This document shows, piece by piece, positions 10,442-21,452 of a stretch of 31,157 bases of DNA; position 1 is the stretch's first letter, and each line of letters opens with the position of its first letter. A program made the translations under genes and the position numbers. Below the pieces are notes generated by a model. The model was given only the letters and a program-made list of their open reading frames with translations. It was not told the origin of the DNA and did no database searches. The DNA is taken from assembly GCA_026770575.1 (NCBI GenBank), contig MU657216.1:137670-168826 (forward strand), given 5' to 3'. The stretch comes from Pelagophyceae sp. CCMP2097. Its lineage: Eukaryota; Sar; Pelagophyceae.

Positions 10442-13400
10442 ATGGAGCGGCCTCGGGCGGCGACGATTGGCCATGCCGCAGAGTCCGAATCGAATCGCCC
10501 AAAGACGGCGCGGCGCGCCGGGCCCGGCGCTTTTGATTCGGTGGAGCGGCCGCGCACGGCGCCGCCGCCGCTCCAGCCGTCGCACTCGCACGCGCCGCCG
10601 CACGCGCCCGCGCCGTCGCACGCGCACGCGCCGTCGCACGCGTCCCGGTCGCCGTTGCACCGCTCCACCGCCGCGTCGGTGCGGCGGCTGCGGCATCTAC
10701 CGACTTTTTTCGATCCCGGCGAGGACGGCCCCGGCTTCCGCGACATTTGGGACGAAGACCTGCGCGCGGGCCTGGTAATATACGACCCGAGCAAGCTCCT
10801 TTCTGCGCTGGACCGCAGCGATTCTCACTGGGACCGGCGGAGGAAGAACATGCATGGTTACGTCAAGAAAAACTCGGCCACGCTCCGCCGCGCGTTCGAG
10901 ACGGAACACGAGGAGCGCGAGCGCAAGGCGAAGCGCACCGCGCTCCTCGAGCAAAAGCTCGGCCGCAGCGACGTCCTCTTCGGCAAGGTGCTCTTCGGGC
11001 CGCTGGCAGAGGTACGACCTTAGACGAGGGCCTTCGTCCACGACGCTCTCGCGACCGGCGACGCGTTGATGCGCAGGCGTCGGCCGACGAAGATGCGGCC
11101 GAGGCCGCGGCGCCGGCGCCGTCGCTGCAGAGCCCGCGCAACACGATGCGCGAGGCGGCCGCGGCCGCGGCCGCAGCCGCAGAGCTCGCACAATGCCCGC
11201 GTCATGCCCCTCGGGAGACCCGCCATGAATGATGGCTTGTAGGTCCTTCCTGGGGGTTTACAGACGAGCGACTACTTCGGTCCTGAGGCAAAGCCGCGCT
11301 TCGCGGCCGTCTACCGCGACGTGCTCCGTCTGCGCAGCCTCGGAGTCTCGGGCGACGTCGACGAAGAAACCCGGCAAAGGCTCGCGGACCTCGACGGCGG
11401 CGAGTTTGACGTGCGCTGGGACTCGCCGAGGCACGCGTTCGCGCGCGCCGTCGCGGGCTTGGAGACGGAGGGCATCTTGCCGGAGCCTTCGTTCGTCCGC
11501 ATCAAGTACCACCGGAAGAGACCGACGGACTGTTTCGTTGTGCGGTCCGAGTCGGAAGACGAAGAAAAAGCGGGCGCGTACTTTTCGGCCGACGAGGGCC
11601 GGGCTTTGGTCGAGTCGGGCACGATTGACTTGTCGCACCGGTCTATTGGCGACGCAATGGCTTCGTCCCTCGCGCAAATCGTCCCCACGCTGCCGGGCCT
11701 CGACGTTTTGATCCTGCGCGACAACCGCTTGACGGACGTGGGCATCGCCGCCGTCCTGGATGCCGTATGCGCGCCAGGCGTCTGCCTGGTCGAACTCGAC
11801 CTGTCGGGGAACGACATCGACACGGACGCGATCCTGTCCATCGCGCGCTTCCTCGGCGACGAGTCTTGCCGCCTCCGCACTCTCAGGCTCGACACTGCGG
11901 ACTTGGACGACGCGGAGACTGGCATCCTCATGGCCGCGGTGAGCCAAAACACGCGCTTGGACGCTCTAAGCATAAAGGGCAACATCCTCGGCGGCTTCGG
12001 CGAAAAGCTCGGCGGCGGCCGGCCTAGACCCGGCGCTTCGCCGACGGGGGGGGTCGCAGTGGCCATGTGTATGGTCCTGAACACGCACCTTGTGGACCTC
12101 GACCTCAGCAAGACGCCCGCGTCTTATACGACACAGACCGCTCAAGACGAGTCGCGAGAGGTTGGGCCGACGCCCGGGGGAGTCACCCAAAGACGCCCGA
12201 CTTATGACCGTAGGTTGGAACATGCTGGCCACGGCGTCCGGCGTGGCCATCGGCCGCGCGCTGTCTCTGAACCGCGGTCTAAAACGCCTGAATCTGGCCT
12301 ACAACTGCATCGGCGACGTCGGCGCGCAGGCGCTCGGGCAGGCGCTGGACACGAACGGGCGGCTGTCTGAACTCAACGTCGGCTACTGCGGCGTCAAGAA
12401 CCGCGGCGCGCAGGTCCTGGCCGAGGGCCTGCGGGACAACTACGCCATGGAGACGCTGGACATCAGCGGCAACGCCGTGGGCGTCCTCGGTGGGCGCGCT
12501 CTTCTGAGTTGCCTCAACACATCTCGGAGGCCCCGCAAGCTCATTTTAGACGAGTGCACCTTCGACACTTCAGACGGCAACTTCGGCGCCTTTGACCCAG
12601 ACGCGCCTTCGGGCGCCTACTCGCTGGACATGCGGCAACCCTTTGACTGGATGCGACTCAGAGGGTTGTTATGGATCGCGATGACTCGCGAGGGCTGCAA
12701 TTTTAAAACGTTCGCAGAGGTCGGCGACCCATGCGACGCAGACGTGCGCCAGGACACGGTGCAGCAGCTCATATACGGCGAAACTTGGACGGTAAAACCC
12801 GGCGGCAAGCGAAGAGTTGTGCACTTGACGGTCCGCGCCCCCGACGCTCTGAGAATGCCGAAAACCGCTCTGCAGCACGCCATGCCTCGGCGCGCTGCCA
12901 AGGCTTTACAGAAACGTCTCGCGCAGGCGATGATGGACCATGGTTATAGCGTGAGAGACGTTTTTTTAAAGTTTGACCGTGACCAAAGCGGTTTCATGGA
13001 CGTCGACGAGATCGCAAATCTTTTCAAAAGCGGCTTCAAGATCGATTCCGTGCCTTTGAAGTCCATCGAGGCTTTGGTCTCGTCGCTGGACCCGGGCGGC
13101 ACGGGCATGGTCGGGCCCGACGAATTAGACGATTTCGTCAAACGAGGGCCTGACGCCTTCTTTGTCAACTTTGTCAACGTCGAAGAGCAAATCGTCCGCG
13201 ATTCGCCCGTGTTAAAAAGGCCGGACGAGACTGCGACGGAGGCGGAGCTCTGTTTATGGGCCGCGATGCTGATCCAATCCAAACTGCGTGAGATTCGAAA
13301 ACGGAGAATCGCGGATCAAAGGAAGGAAATCAATGCGACAACTGCCTTTTCCGAGATTGAAGCGACGACGCCGGCGCGGTCAGTCAAGTGCCGCCAAAGG

Positions 13401-16400
13401 TTCACCATGATCGCCCCCGTGGTGTTCGAGACGGGGTCTCAGCAGCGTTTGAGAATCGCTTCAAAAAGACTGATGGACGGCGACCGCCCCTACGTCCCCC
13501 CCGGTCCGACGTCCCACGTCGCCGTCGAGTGCACCTTCCGGTCCGCGCCGCAGCTGCCTACCGAGCTTGGGATGATCAACGCGACTGGCGTCGTCGCTCT
13601 CGCAGAATTACTGGTTTACACGCGCCTCGCCGAGCGCGTCGGCGTCCTGAGGATGGCCTCGTCGGAGCTGCGGCTGCTGGCGGCGCAGGCGCAGGACATG
13701 ATCGACCGCGTGAACTCTTCCCACCGGCCGTTTGACGCCAACGAGCTCGTGGACGTCCTCGCGACGTTCGTCCCTCGAATCGTAGACGTCTTCTCCGTCG
13801 GCAACTTGGTGGACCGCAACCTCTCCTACGACCAGACGATTCGGCTCAGGGCGAGGTGCGAAGAGGCTTACAACATTTTTGCAGGCGCTGTTTCCGGCCA
13901 TCACCGTCTAGACCTCAACAAGGCCCAAGATAGAGCCGCTTTGTTCAAGCTGGCGCAGCTGGACGCGACGAACCAGAAGCAGCAAAAGTTGTGGTTCGGC
14001 GGCCGCCGTGCCGAAGGGCCTGGGTCGGACGACGAAGACGACTTGGCGAGCACGGTAGGCGTCCGCGTCGTCGGGCGTCCGAGGTGCTTCGGCCCAGACG
14101 TCGACGTCGAACTCATGCAGTCGCTGCTGCGCAAGGGCGGCACGGCCCAGCACAGCGATTTCCGCGGCTTTCGGAACATACGGTTGAACGGACGACCCAT
14201 CAAGGCCGACGCTCTAGAGTCGATGGCTCTAACTTTCGGGTCCTCCGGCGTCCGCGCGACGGCGCAAGCCAAGGAGGAACCCAAGGCGGCAAAGGGCGAG
14301 TCCAAGAAGGGCCGCGAGAAGCCGGCGGAGAAGCCGTCTATCGACACGTCGCGAGCGATTGTCGATTTCGACTATGTCTCAACTCTCCGACACCCGACCA
14401 CGCGCGGCTTGGAAGCCTCGGACAATAGAGTCGATTTATTGCTGCACTCTTGCGGCATGCACTTCCACATTGCCTCCGTGGCGGCGAATCCGCGATTAGT
14501 AAGGCTGCTGCCCAATTTTTTGTTCCAACAAGCTTTGACGAAACGCAAGGCCGCCATGCGCGCCGCTTTGGACTTTGCCGTCTGCTCTGCAGCGCAGCAG
14601 CGACGAGGCGGCGTCGCCGAAGTGGCCGCGTCGCTGCTGCCCGCGCAGCTGCATTCGTCGCCGTCGATGAACGGGTTGAACCCCGCCGCGCTGAAAGGCT
14701 GCTACCGCGACTCGGAAGACCTCTCGGACTGGCTCGCCAAGCGAGGCGTCGACGCCGAATCATGGGACCCGGCGACGCTCGAACAGCCTTGATCCGCGTC
14801 CGGAAGCAACCCTCGACGGAAGCAACCGCGGACAGAGCCCGTTGACCGCGGGGTGGTACTCCAACGACGGGCCCGTCGACCCTCGTCGTCGTAGGTTCCG
14901 CGTGGAGCTGCAGGACTTGGAGTCGTGCGCTCTGACTTGTGCCCTGGATAAGGCTTCAAACGACCTGGTACTCCACCGAATCTTCCACGAGTGCCGCATC
15001 CGAGTCTGCCACCCATTTCGCTTAGCCTGCCTCACCTGGCGAAGACGCGAGCCCGCAACCATCGCCGCGCCGGCCCAGGCGGTCTCCGACGACAGCGAAC
15101 CGACGAGCCCCGCGGCGAGCCCCGCTACGAGCCCCGCCGCGATTGCGCGCAGCCCCGCGTCGACGCGCGGCGCGCTGATCGCGTGCGGGAGTGCGCGCGG
15201 GAGTACCCGCGGGCTGGGCGCGTTTGCAGCCGCGGCGAGCCCCGCGGCGTTGTCGCGCAGCCCCGGGAGCGGCGCGCTGAGCGCGCGCGGGAGCCAGCGC
15301 GGCTTGCCGCTCGGCTCTGCGTTTGCAGCGGCGGCGAGCATGCGCGGGAGTCTCGGCAGCGCGCGGTCTGCACCGGCGCCGATGACCGAAGCGTACGCGA
15401 GCCGTTTGCTCCAGTCCAGAATCCGCGGCCGGCATTCTCAAGGCGCTTCAAAGCTCATGAAGGGCGGACGGCCCGCAGTGGAGACGTTCATCGACTCGCC
15501 CTGCAGGCTCGACGACTTTGGGCGCGTTGCAGCGTCTCGGAAAACCTGGGTCCGCGCTGAGATAATCGCGCCCAAAGTTCAACGGAATGTCGTTTTAAAT
15601 TTTGGCAATTTGACTTTGGAACATGCCTGCACCGACCCTCGCCTCGATGGACCGACCTAGGCGCATCGAGACCAACCCGGTCCGCCACTCCGTCGTCGCC
15701 GTCGTCCAGGCTTTAAAGCGCCGCGGCATCCTCGTCGACGCCTCGGACGTCCGCTTATCGCTGCGGATCAAGACTGAGGAAGACTGGTCCTGCACGTCGC
15801 TGGTCCGTCCCCGCGTCGGGGAGTTGCAAGACTCGGGTCTTCGAAACGTACGCTTTAGGTCAAGACTCTTCCGGGCGACTGCATCACGACTCGGTCTTCG
15901 ACGTACTATTACGACGCGTACGTACGCGGGTTGCCAGACGACTTCACTTTCGCGGCGTCGGCCGACGAACCATTCCTGCCCCCGGTCTGGACGCCCTTCG
16001 AAGACGCAGAAAACCCGCCGACGCCGCCCGAAAGCGCCGCCGACCGCGGCGTGCACCGCCTGCGCCTGGCCACGACGAGCGACGTGCTCACGGCGGCGCA
16101 GGCTTGCCGAATCTGCAAAGGCTTCGAATCGTACTTCCTGGACCAGGAAAAGGCGGGCACTTTGAAGAAGGCCCCGCCCCTCCCGCACGTCAAGGCCCCG
16201 CCGCTGCCCGATTTCCTCAGGCAGCTGCCCGATGATTCGAAACATCCGTTCCTGCAGAGGCACCTTGCCGACCTCGTCGTCCACTTGTTTTCGAGGACCG
16301 CAGACACCGAAAACTTCTACTGGACGGCGAAAGGCCAGTGTCGGCAAACGTGGGAATACCGCCGCGGCATCCGATGGGGGAGACGCGACATGGTGATTGT

Positions 16401-17450
16401 GCCGTACCCTGTCAAACTAGGTGCTCCACCCGCTCTTCCCGGACCCCGGCGCGCGCAGCAAGGTCGTCCACCGCCTCGGCTGGCTCAACGTTTTCAATCC
16501 GAGACGGCCGGAGATTTTGCGATACGTGCGTCTGCGAGGTCCCTTGTTGCTTCTTCCAAAAACGAGGTCCCTTGTCTGTTCGGCTTGTTTGCTGAAAACG
16601 GCCAACGCCGGCTTCCGCAGGTCTTCGATCTGGCATTTCCAGACCACTTTAAAATGGCCAACGTGATGACGCAGATCGCGGCCGTGGAACCCGGTGAGGC
16701 ATGAGACTTGTTTTATGTACCAGCAAGGAGTGAGAATCGAGGTGATGTTTGTATAAGGTCGAGTGGCCCGTCGAGGAGAAGAGTACGAGTGGCGAACGCC
16801 GCCCCGAGGGCTTCCCCACTCATTGCGTGGATCCAGGAATGAACTTCAAGCTCCCTATCTTCAAACGCGACCGCCCGCGTCCGCAATCCTTGTCGGCGAA
16901 GGCGTGGGCGGCAGAGGCTCACCGGGGGAGATACACACCGGGGAAGGCGCCGGCCGCGCGGAACGAATCGGGGGGTCCCGGAGCTCTTTGGACCGTCGCA
17001 CCATCGAGGCCCGCGCACCGTCGTGGCCCCAGGACCATCATCATACCCCGCTAGGCGAGAATCATTGGGATCCCATGCCAGGGTGGGAGCTGCCCGCGGC
17101 TTGGGATGCAGCGAGATATACGGGCAACCTGACGCGCGGCGTGCCGAAGATGGGCATCCTTGTTTTAGACTTTGACTGCGAGACGGAGGAAAAGGAGCTG
17201 CGCGAGGCCGCGTCCGAGTCGGACTCAAAGTTGGACAGCCAATGTCGGACAACCCGGACCGTCACAGGGCGAAGACGGGATCCGTCGCAGCGAGGGCGAG
17301 AGGAGCATCCGAGGGAGGGAGGGCAACGACCCAGCCATGCTCGCCGTCTCACCGTCCCACGCCAGGCGCAACTGGCTGGCTTCAAACTGCGCCCTCCTCG
17401 GCGTGCCGCGGCCAAAGGTCGCCATCCTCGAGACGGCCATGCTCGCCTGA
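10442..17450 (+). CDS. Giant leucine-rich-repeat / EF-hand / IQ protein
   Basis: The best model has ten exons and about 1,944 residues: 10442-11011, 11264-12107, 12214-14747, 14836-15533, 15661-15802, 15859-16392, 16421-16525, 16621-16693, 17055-17229, 17291-17450. The N terminus is disordered and His/Pro-rich. Ribonuclease-inhibitor-type LRRs follow (LDVLILRDNRLTDVGIAAVL, LNLAYNCIGDVGAQAL). Next is a canonical EF-hand loop (DRDQSGFMDVDE), a degenerate second one (DPGGTGMVGPDE) and an IQ-like helix (MLIQSKLREIRKRR). This suggests a calcium/calmodulin-responsive scaffold. A module with F(D/N)P, a Y-x-(L/F)-D strand and an EPGEN-type turn occurs twice, after the LRRs and near the C terminus. 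Intron 12108-12213 is GC-AG and restores the LRR exactly. Weak points are the 14747/14836 join, the 15533/15661 join and a 28-nt intron at 16393-16420. The locus could instead be two genes, splitting near 14792 or at the ATG at 15623. Confidence 0.6.
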
Positions 17451-17509
17451 GCCGACGGCGAGCGAGCGGCGCCGTCCGCATAAATTGTCATAATGTTGTG
17501 TTAAAATAA

Positions 17510-18690
17510 TCACGGCTTGTCGCCGGGCGGGGCGTCGCCCTGTGGCGGCGCCTCCGCCTCGGTCTGCAGCCTGCCGAGCGTCGTCGTGACGGTGACGTGG
17601 CGCGGGAATAAATCTGGCGTCGGCAGCGAGAGATGGCTGGCCGACTTTTTGCTGGCGCACCTAGAGCCGACGGTGGAGAGAGGCCCGTTTCTTGATGATG
17701 ACAGAGACGATTGAGGGCCTTGCCCACGGCCCACCGCTCCGTTGCCCGCGGTCCCCGGCGGAATGGCGCGGTTTTGCACGCCGATCGCGGGAGCGGGTTC
17801 TCGGGCTTGTCCGCCTTGAACCCGGGTTGAATAAAGTCCAAGTCCGGGATCTCGTCCATGGGCCGCATGCGCGCCTCGGCCTCGTTCCGCGCAGCCAGCT
17901 TCACTTCTGCGCAAGGGACGCAAAGTCGACGCAGGCGGCAGGCTTCGTCGCTCCCGTCCCTGGGCGCATCGCGTCGCAACGAACCAACGTTGCCGCGCTC
18001 GTTGATCTTCCCCTGGACGATGTTGTTCTTCAGCAAGTCCTCAATCTCGTCGACGCCCTTGAACAGCTCGACTAAGCGCCGAGCCGGTGGGGTTACAAAC
18101 GTCTACAGGACGTTGGACGCACCGAGCTCGGCTGCTTCGCTGACCTCGCGCTGCGCCTATCGCGACGATCAGACGACGCACTCTGGAAGCACGACGACGA
18201 GCGTCGAACCCCCGGGGCCCCTCTTTACAACGTCGTTCTTGTGCCGGTTTTCCGACCGTAATCCGCGGCGCCGCGCTGCGCCGAAAACTCTTCGCGGAGC
18301 TTCATTCGACTTTCAAACAGCGCGAGCTCGTCGTTCTTGAAGAGCTGCGCACGCGCGCCTAAAACCCCCGCTCGAAGAGTGGCTCCGACGGCGGGTCCAG
18401 CCGCGAACGACCACGCAGACGAAAGAGGCGACGCCGGCGCCGTGCGCATCAAGCGGCGGAACCTAGAGATAGACCGCTCGCGAAGAAAGGGGGAGTGGCA
18501 ACGTCCTTCATCGACGCCACTCATGCACGGCCGTGGTACTCTTCCGAGAGCCCGACCCCGAAACTCCAGAGGACGCGGCCGGTGGGTCGTACGCGCTGAG
18601 TCCCTGCGGCGTCGCCACCGATAGCGCGCGCCGGGCGCTCCGGCACGCGGGCCGCGCAGCCACGAGCCGCGGGGCGCGGAGGAGGAGCAT
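17510..18690 (-). CDS. LYRM7: LYRM7/MZM1-like complex III assembly factor
   Basis: Six exons (18690-18516, 18358-18282, 18156-18123, 18071-17985, 17906-17780, 17660-17510) give 216 residues with matching phases. The core, with LFKNDELALFESRMKLREEF and then LLKNNIVQGKINERGNVEVKL-like sequence, aligns with LYRM7/Mzm1 (human: VFKND, INEEF, VIQG). The spacing between the EEF and VQG motifs equals the human protein. This family chaperones the Rieske iron-sulfur subunit before insertion into respiratory complex III in the mitochondrial matrix. Exon 1 reads as an Arg/Ala-rich mitochondrial presequence (MLLLRAPRLVAARPACRS). The C terminus is extended by about 60 residues. The classical LYR tripeptide is replaced by EWR at the expected position. 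Intron 18157-18281 appears to be GC-AG and is flanked by an 11-bp direct repeat. The stop lies 59 bp from the convergent LRR gene. Confidence 0.72.
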
Positions 18691-18860
18691 CGTCTTCACG
18701 GTGGCGCTTGCCAGCAGTGTGACGGCGTAAATCGCCAAAAAATCATGGCCGATAGCGTTTGGCGATGCAGACTATTTTTGCTGACGCCGACTCATCACTC
18801 GGACGTAAACGTTTAAACGCCGCGTGTTCCGCTACGGCATGCGATAACGGCGTAGTCGCC
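18691..18860. promoter_or_regulatory. Bidirectional promoter with an E2F-like palindrome
   Basis: These 170 bp lie between the ATG of the LYRM7-like gene (18690, minus) and the preferred ATG of the hydrolase (18861, plus). ATCGCCAAA (18731-18739) and TTTGGCGAT (18758-18766) form a perfect 9-bp inverted repeat with an 18-bp spacer. TTTGGCG resembles the E2F site core TTTSGCGS. Binding by E2F/DP is inference. Confidence 0.45.
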
Positions 18861-20554
18861 ATGGTCCCTCTTGGTATTGTGGCGTTGGGCGTGGCGCTCG
18901 TCGGGTCGCTACGTGCCTTGATGCCGGTCCCGGACCACCGACTCGAGGTCCGAAGGACGACGGCTGCTTTAATGCGCTGCTACGAGGCCACAACCGTCGT
19001 CGACGGGAAGCTGGACGACGCCCTCGAGGCCCCTCTAAAGGTGCCGCCGGCCCTCTTCGGCGCCGCCTTTCGCGCGGCGACTCGGCGGCCGCGCAAACGG
19101 TCAGCGGCCGCCGCGGTGCCGTTCTCGCTCGAGGCGGTCCCGAATTGCGTGTCCATCGTCGCCTGCGGCCCGCCGCGGCGCGCGCGAGCGGAGCGCACGG
19201 CGGTGGCGTTTGTGCGGCAACTTTTGGAAGACCATGACGCATTCGAAACTTCCCCAAGACCCCAGAAGATCCGCAAGCTGCGGTACATCCTCGACGTCCT
19301 CGGCCGCGCGCAGTCTTTATTTTCACCCGTCTTCCTCGGCGTGCGCGTCCGACGTCTGCAGGACGAGGGCGTGCCCGGGTTGTCTCGATATACGTGGTTC
19401 GAACCGCGAGACGCCATCGCAAATACGTCCCTTGTCTACCTCCACGGCGGCGGCTTCGTCATCGGGTCGCGCTACACCAACGGAGAAATGGTCGCGAGAA
19501 TAGCAGAGGCGACGCGGTGCCGCGTTCTGCTCGTGGAGTACCGAAGAGTGCCAGAGGCGAAATTTCCAGACGCTCTCGTCGACGCCCTCCGAGGTGCGCC
19601 CTCCTGCCCGCGGGTGTGTTCCCACACCGTCTTTCAGGCGTGGACCTGGCGCTGGCCTTGCCCGGCGCGGCGCCCGGCCGGCTCCTCCTCGGCGGCGACT
19701 CGGCAGGAGGCGCCCTCGCGCTCGCGGCGCTGCTCGTGCTGCGGTCCGGCGCCAACGTCGTGTGCGTATCCGACACCGGAGTGCAGAGGAACACCGAAGT
19801 CGATAGCCCGGGACGCAGCCACGCAACCCTCGTCGCAGGCCCGCCGCCGCAATCTTGCTCTCGCCCCTCGTCGACCTCGAGAAGCGGAGAGAAAAGTACT
19901 CGAGCGAGCTCTCGGAAGTCGACCTGCTGTGAGGCCTTTGTTTGCCTCGGTGCTGCGACTCGGTGGGAGATCTTCACAAGGGGTAATTTGCCACCTCAGG
20001 CCAACGGACCTTTCAAACTCGTTATCGACGCTCCTCGAGCTCTACGCCCCTTCCGGCGCGACGCTGAACACGCGGTGGCTGCGGAGAGCGCACCGCGCCC
20101 TCGTCTCGCCCGCGGCCGCGACGCTGCGCCAGCTGCGCTCACTCAAAGAGACGCCCGTCCTCGTCCACGCCGGCGAGGCCGAGGTCCTGCGCGACTCCAT
20201 CGTCGCCTGGGCGCGGCGCGCGAGCAGGGCGGGGGCGAGCATCTCGCTCCGGGTTTTTGCGGGCGAAGTACACGCGTTCCACGCGTCCTCAGCCGCGTCC
20301 GATGGGAAACTTCGACGCCCCTCCTCTGCATCGGCCTCGAGGCGCCGGTCTTTAGGTTCGCGTTCGCGCCCGGGTGGCCCGCAGCGCGCCTCGACCTGCG
20401 CGACTTTGTCGGGGACGCGCTGCGGCGGCGCGCGGCGCTCGACGCGCGGCCGTCGTACCGACAAACCGCCAGAAGCGCCGCGCGGCGAAAAGCGGCCGCG
20501 CTCCGGGACCGCGTCACGCACAGAGCGCCGCGAGCGGCGGCCGCGGCGGCCTAG
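18861..20554 (+). CDS. Alpha/beta hydrolase, hormone-sensitive-lipase-like (Abhydrolase_3)
   Basis: Five exons (18861-19593, 19638-19761, 19839-19928, 20000-20296, 20356-20554) give 480 residues. Diagnostic motifs occur in order: the oxyanion-hole HGGG (YLHGGGFVIGS), the strand leading to YRRVPEAKFPDAL, the nucleophile elbow GDSAG with the catalytic serine, ILLSPLVDL, the acid region HAGEAEVLRD and the catalytic histidine in GEVHAFH. It should hydrolyse a carboxyl ester or acylglycerol; the substrate is not visible. The N terminus has a hydrophobic segment (MVPLGIVALGVALVGSLRAL), probably a signal anchor, and the C terminus is basic. I chose the ATG at 18861 for its CGCCATGG context and the hydrophobic start. 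An in-frame ATG at 18765 lies inside the promoter palindrome and is less likely. Introns are very short (44-77 nt for the first three). Confidence 0.8.
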
Positions 20555-20902
20555 GGCACTCCGCCGCGGCCCCGGGACGTCCCAGTTTTATGTATTTTGT
20601 CCAGCCTCCGAGTTGTCATCGTCGGTGCCAGAGGTGACCTTTCGACCTCGCGGTACCCAGCAGAGGCACGCCCCGGACGGCGCGCGGACCGACAACGCGC
20701 GCTGTGCTTGCGCTTCGGCACGTTCCAGAAAGTCGTTTTCGAAAAGTCGGCGTCCGAGGCCCCGACTGTGCCCCCGGGGAGCGCGGGTGGACATGGTTGT
20801 TTACAGTTGACAGAGTGGTTCTTTCCGGGCGCGTCGTGCGGCTCACGCGGTCAGTCGAGCGCGTTGAGTCGAGGGCGTTTCGTCGAGGGCGTTGAGCGCG
20901 CT
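20555..20902. other. Convergent intergenic region
   Basis: The 348 bp between two convergent stop codons should hold the two 3' UTRs. Frames here are not protein-like. Short imperfect repeats of GTCGAGGGCGTT occur around 20868-20895. No gene or RNA is recognised. Confidence 0.5.
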
Positions 20903-21312
20903 TTAGTCGAGTGCGTCATCGTCAAAGTCCGTCCCGTCAAAGCCTACGAGTCAAAGCCTGCGGTTGATGAAAGTCGAGGGCCGCCGCACCGTGGAAGAAG
21001 TTTTGGTGCAGGAGCTTGTCGCCTCCTTGATCTTGCTGGAAATCGCCCCCAAAGTCCCCACCAAAGTCGCCGTAATCATCGAGCAGCGTCGTCGGCGCCT
21101 GGTACGGCGGCAACTGCGGCCTGCGAAGACCGGTGACGCCTCGAGGCAAAGGGCAAAGCCGCCCCCCGAGGCGCAAAGGGCGCCCCCCCGGCCGCTCGAC
21201 TCTGCCCCAAACGGTGCGTTTTCGGCATCCCCGACTCGGGCTGCGGCGGCGGGTCCGTCGGCTGCGGCGCGCCGGCCGGCGGCGCGGCCGCGGGCGGCCT
21301 CTCCACCTCCAT
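20903..21312 (-). CDS. COPS9: COP9 signalosome acidic protein (CSNAP/COPS9-like)
   Basis: Three exons (21312-21236, 21120-20990, 20943-20903) with matching phases encode 82 residues. The N terminus is Pro/Ala-rich, the middle is Gly/Asp/Phe-rich (DDYGDFGGDFGGDF), and the end is DKLLHQNFFHGFDGTDFDDD followed by ALD. Human COPS9 ends with the pattern E-K-x-x-H-x-x-F-F-x-x-F-E-x-x-F-D-D-D. The Phe, His and Asp positions agree here without gaps. CSNAP is the small ninth subunit of the COP9 signalosome, docking through its Phe/Asp tail near CSN3, CSN5 and CSN6 and tuning deneddylation of cullin ligases. The gene is too short to stand out as an open frame, and the assignment rests on the short tail plus size and acidity. 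The ATG is 140 bp from the divergent WD40 gene. Confidence 0.55.
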
Positions 21313-21452
21313 TTTGTCTCGAGCTCGAGCTCGAAACCTTCGCCGAAAACGCCCGTAATTGAACACACGCCCCGGCTCCGGCGGCTCGCCGCTCGCGAGC
21401 CCTCGCAGTGAGCGTGGATCTTTCCAAAAACACATCGAGGACATCCGAAGCC
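21313..21452. promoter_or_regulatory. Bidirectional promoter (COPS9-like / WD40)
   Basis: This 140-bp gap between divergent ATGs should contain both promoters. It includes the palindromic run CTCGAGCTCGAGCTCG at 21319-21334. No standard core element is clear. Confidence 0.4.
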
